Part shown: in pieces, positions 62,561-64,000 of the stretch | How positions within the stretch are numbered: position 1 is the stretch's first letter | Layout: every line of letters begins with the position of its first letter | Assembly: GCF_000831645.3 (NCBI RefSeq) | Contig: NZ_CP012559.1 | Location: forward strand, 2,480,001-2,544,000 | Source of the DNA: Companilactobacillus heilongjiangensis | GTDB taxonomy: Bacteria; Bacillota; Bacilli; Lactobacillales; Lactobacillaceae | Reading direction: 5' to 3' | DNA: 64,000 nucleotides | The notes under the pieces: model-generated | Database searches by the model: none | The model's input: only the letters and a program-made list of their open reading frames with translations | Told to the model about the DNA's origin: nothing | Program-made: the position numbers and the translations under genes

Positions 62561-62605
62561 GTAGTAAACTAGAACCACAAACATTGAGGAGGATATTTTT
62601 TTATA

Positions 62606-63265
62606 ATGGCAAAATATCAAATTTACCTAGTTCGTCACGGACGTACTTGGTTTAACAAATACAATAAAATGCAAGGTTGGTCCGATACTCCCCTTGCCCC
62701 AGAAGGAGTCGAAGTCGCTAAGAAAGCAGCACATGCTTTGAAAGACGTCGACTTTGCGGCCGCATTTTCTTCAGATGCCAGACGAGCAATCGATACTTGC
62801 AAATTAATTGTGGATGAAAATATCAACCACGATAAAATCACACCTCAAAAATTAATGGAGTTTCGTGAAGAATTCTACGGTTATTACGAGGGTATGAATT
62901 CTCCCGAAGCTTGGTTCATGGTCGGTGAACCCCACGGAGCCAAGAGTTTCGCAGAAATTATTGCAAAGTATGGTATGGACGCCACAAAAGACTTCATGAA
63001 AGAAGCCGATCCATTCCACGATGCCGAAAACGCTGAAGAATATTGGAACCGTGTTAACAAAGGCTTCGAAAAACTCGATGAAATTGCCAAAGATGGCGAC
63101 AAAATTCTCTTAGTTTCACACGGAACAACAATTCGTTCAATCACAGACCGTTATAACGATGGTAACTTTGACGTAACGGTAAGTCCTAGAAATTCTAGTT
63201 TAACAATGATGACACGTGATAACGGTGAAAACAAGGTAACAAGTTACAATCAATTATTAGATTAA
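62606..63265 (+). CDS. Histidine phosphatase family protein (copy 2)
   Basis: A 219-residue paralog of the preceding phosphatase, alike almost along the whole length: YLVRHGRTWFN with the acceptor His near residue 11, SDARRAIDTCKLIV, LMEFREEFYGYYEG, and LLVSHGTTIRSIT with the second His. GAGGAGG lies 14 bp before the ATG, a long spacing. Has its own terminator. Confidence 0.9.
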   Translation: MAKYQIYLVRHGRTWFNKYNKMQGWSDTPLAPEGVEVAKKAAHALKDVDFAAAFSSDARRAIDTCKLIVDENINHDKITPQKLMEFREEFYGYYEGMNSPEAWFMVGEPHGAKSFAEIIAKYGMDATKDFMKEADPFHDAENAEEYWNRVNKGFEKLDEIAKDGDKILLVSHGTTIRSITDRYNDGNFDVTVSPRNSSLTMMTRDNGENKVTSYNQLLD

Positions 63266-63270
63266 ATAAA

Positions 63271-63309
63271 ACTGGACTCAAATCATAAACGATTTGGGCT
63301 CTTTTTTTA
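63271..63309 (+). terminator. Terminator after the phosphatase pair
   Basis: GACTCAAATC pairs with GATTTGGGCTC around a 6-nt loop, followed by seven Ts. Confidence 0.85.
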
Positions 63310-63375
63310 CGAATTTTATCCCAGATTTTGGGCTTGAATTCGGATTTAAAAATACCAAACATCCGATTCCACCCA

Positions 63376-63557
63376 TTAGCCGGAGGTTGGCAGTGATTTT
63401 TGCCCGCTGTGGAGGTGGCGTTATGGCTTTAGCCATTACACCACAGGGCGACTTTGGAGACTTACCGGGTTTTGGTAAGGCTTCAAAGCGAGACTTGAGA
63501 CCTTGGCTCAAGTCGGTCCTCATAGCGGGCAAAAAATCACTGCCGACCTCCGGCGGC
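63376..63557 (-). repeat. Family A cloverleaf repeat, copy A11
   Basis: Outer arms GCCGGAGGTTGGCAGTGATTT and AAATCACTGCCGACCTCCGGC (each about 20 bases, one wobble) are complementary. Core in reverse orientation with helix 1 ACTTGAG/CTCAAGT and helix 3 AATGGCT-type pairs. The remaining 200 bp to the next gene are AT-rich and hold only its promoter. Confidence 0.86.
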
Positions 63558-63758
63558 CCCTTTCTTAGATTACAATTAATTTAATAAAAAATTTTTTATT
63601 TTGAAATTTTTAAAATATATTTGTGAAAGCTGAATATTACGGCAATAAAGCATTTCAAAGATTCTAAAAATTAAATTAATTCTAATTTTTACTACCCATT
63701 TACCGAAAAATGCTATAAACTGTCATTAATCTCATTTTTGAAAGGGGAACTTTAACAT

Positions 63759-64000
63759 ATGTCTAATTCATTACAAGCTATCGAATCAAAGGCCTTTTAT
63801 ATTAATCCTAATCGATCAGTTGCCGTAATTAATTACAACGAAGAATACGTCCAAGATATTTTTCAGTTAATCAACAGCAAAGGTTTTCACAATTTAGTTG
63901 ACCTATACCTAGAAGAGAGTCAACTGGCTGTAACCAATAAAGTGGAAGGTTTACAAGCTGATACTTACATCGGCATCCTGAAAGCTGTCTTAATCGACGA
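63759..64000 (+). CDS. Hypothetical protein, 3' end cut by window edge
   Basis: An ATG at 63759 after GAAAGGGGAAC opens a frame that runs to the window end, about 80 residues starting MSNSLQAIESKAFYINPNRS. The visible part is soluble and mixed alpha/beta (VAVINYNEEYVQDIFQLINS, LYLEESQLAVTNKVEG). I do not recognise a family. The rest lies outside the window. Confidence 0.75.
   Translation, partial: MSNSLQAIESKAFYINPNRSVAVINYNEEYVQDIFQLINSKGFHNLVDLYLEESQLAVTNKVEGLQADTYIGILKAVLID

Overview
The window is low-GC Gram-positive DNA with a typical Lactobacillaceae gene set: tagatose-6-phosphate genes lacABCD, WxL and LPxTG surface proteins, an exosortase XrtG cluster, an FNR-like regulator without an iron-sulfur cluster, and a type II-A CRISPR-Cas locus. 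Gene content and style suggest the Companilactobacillus part of the family; that placement is inference. No rRNA or tRNA gene was seen.

Layout. 1-5.1 kb is accessory: a clipped small gene, an IS200-type insertion sequence, a SLAP/CAP-domain secreted protein, a broken membrane-protein gene and an XRE regulator. 5.2-13.7 kb holds core and redox genes: guaA, coaA, an SGNH hydrolase with a GPP34-like protein, an EAL protein, an NADH oxidase whose start codon appears damaged, a disulfide reductase-like flavoprotein, and a small gene behind a perfect LexA box. 13.8-22.8 kb has two large lectin/WxL surface proteins flanking helD. 22.8-29.1 kb has a formate/nitrite-type channel and a complete XrtG cluster: exosortase, two glycosyltransferase-like membrane proteins, a PTPS-like protein and two Firmicu-CTERM substrates. 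29.7-33.3 kb is a metal/redox locus (FNR-like regulator, Dps-like protein, CxxC metal-binding protein, P1B ATPase) with two identically built FNR-box promoters. 33.6-42.1 kb carries a split ThrE exporter, an LPxTG protein with NEAT-like repeats, an orphan HicB-like protein, a prolyl aminopeptidase, polyphosphate kinase and a DUF2252 protein. 42.8-49.5 kb is a galactitol-family PTS divergent from lacR-lacABCD, which together fit galactose uptake and breakdown through tagatose-6-phosphate. 49.9-52.8 kb has a small membrane protein, a MerR regulator, and a secreted nuclease next to a sunset-like-domain protein. 52.9-60.6 kb is cas9, an antisense tracrRNA, cas1-cas2-csn2 and a 23-repeat array. 60.6-64 kb has a flavodoxin, an NmrA-like protein, two related histidine phosphatases and a clipped gene.

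The most unusual signal is non-coding. About eleven intergenic copies of a ~180 bp element (family A) fold into a four-helix cloverleaf. The arms differ between copies but stay complementary within each copy. A second family of about 130-150 bp (family B, five copies plus a fragment) lies directly behind genes, usually supplies the TAG stop codon, sits ahead of a terminator, and shows the same within-copy covariation. I do not recognise either family. They create spurious conserved ORFs that could be annotated as proteins by mistake.
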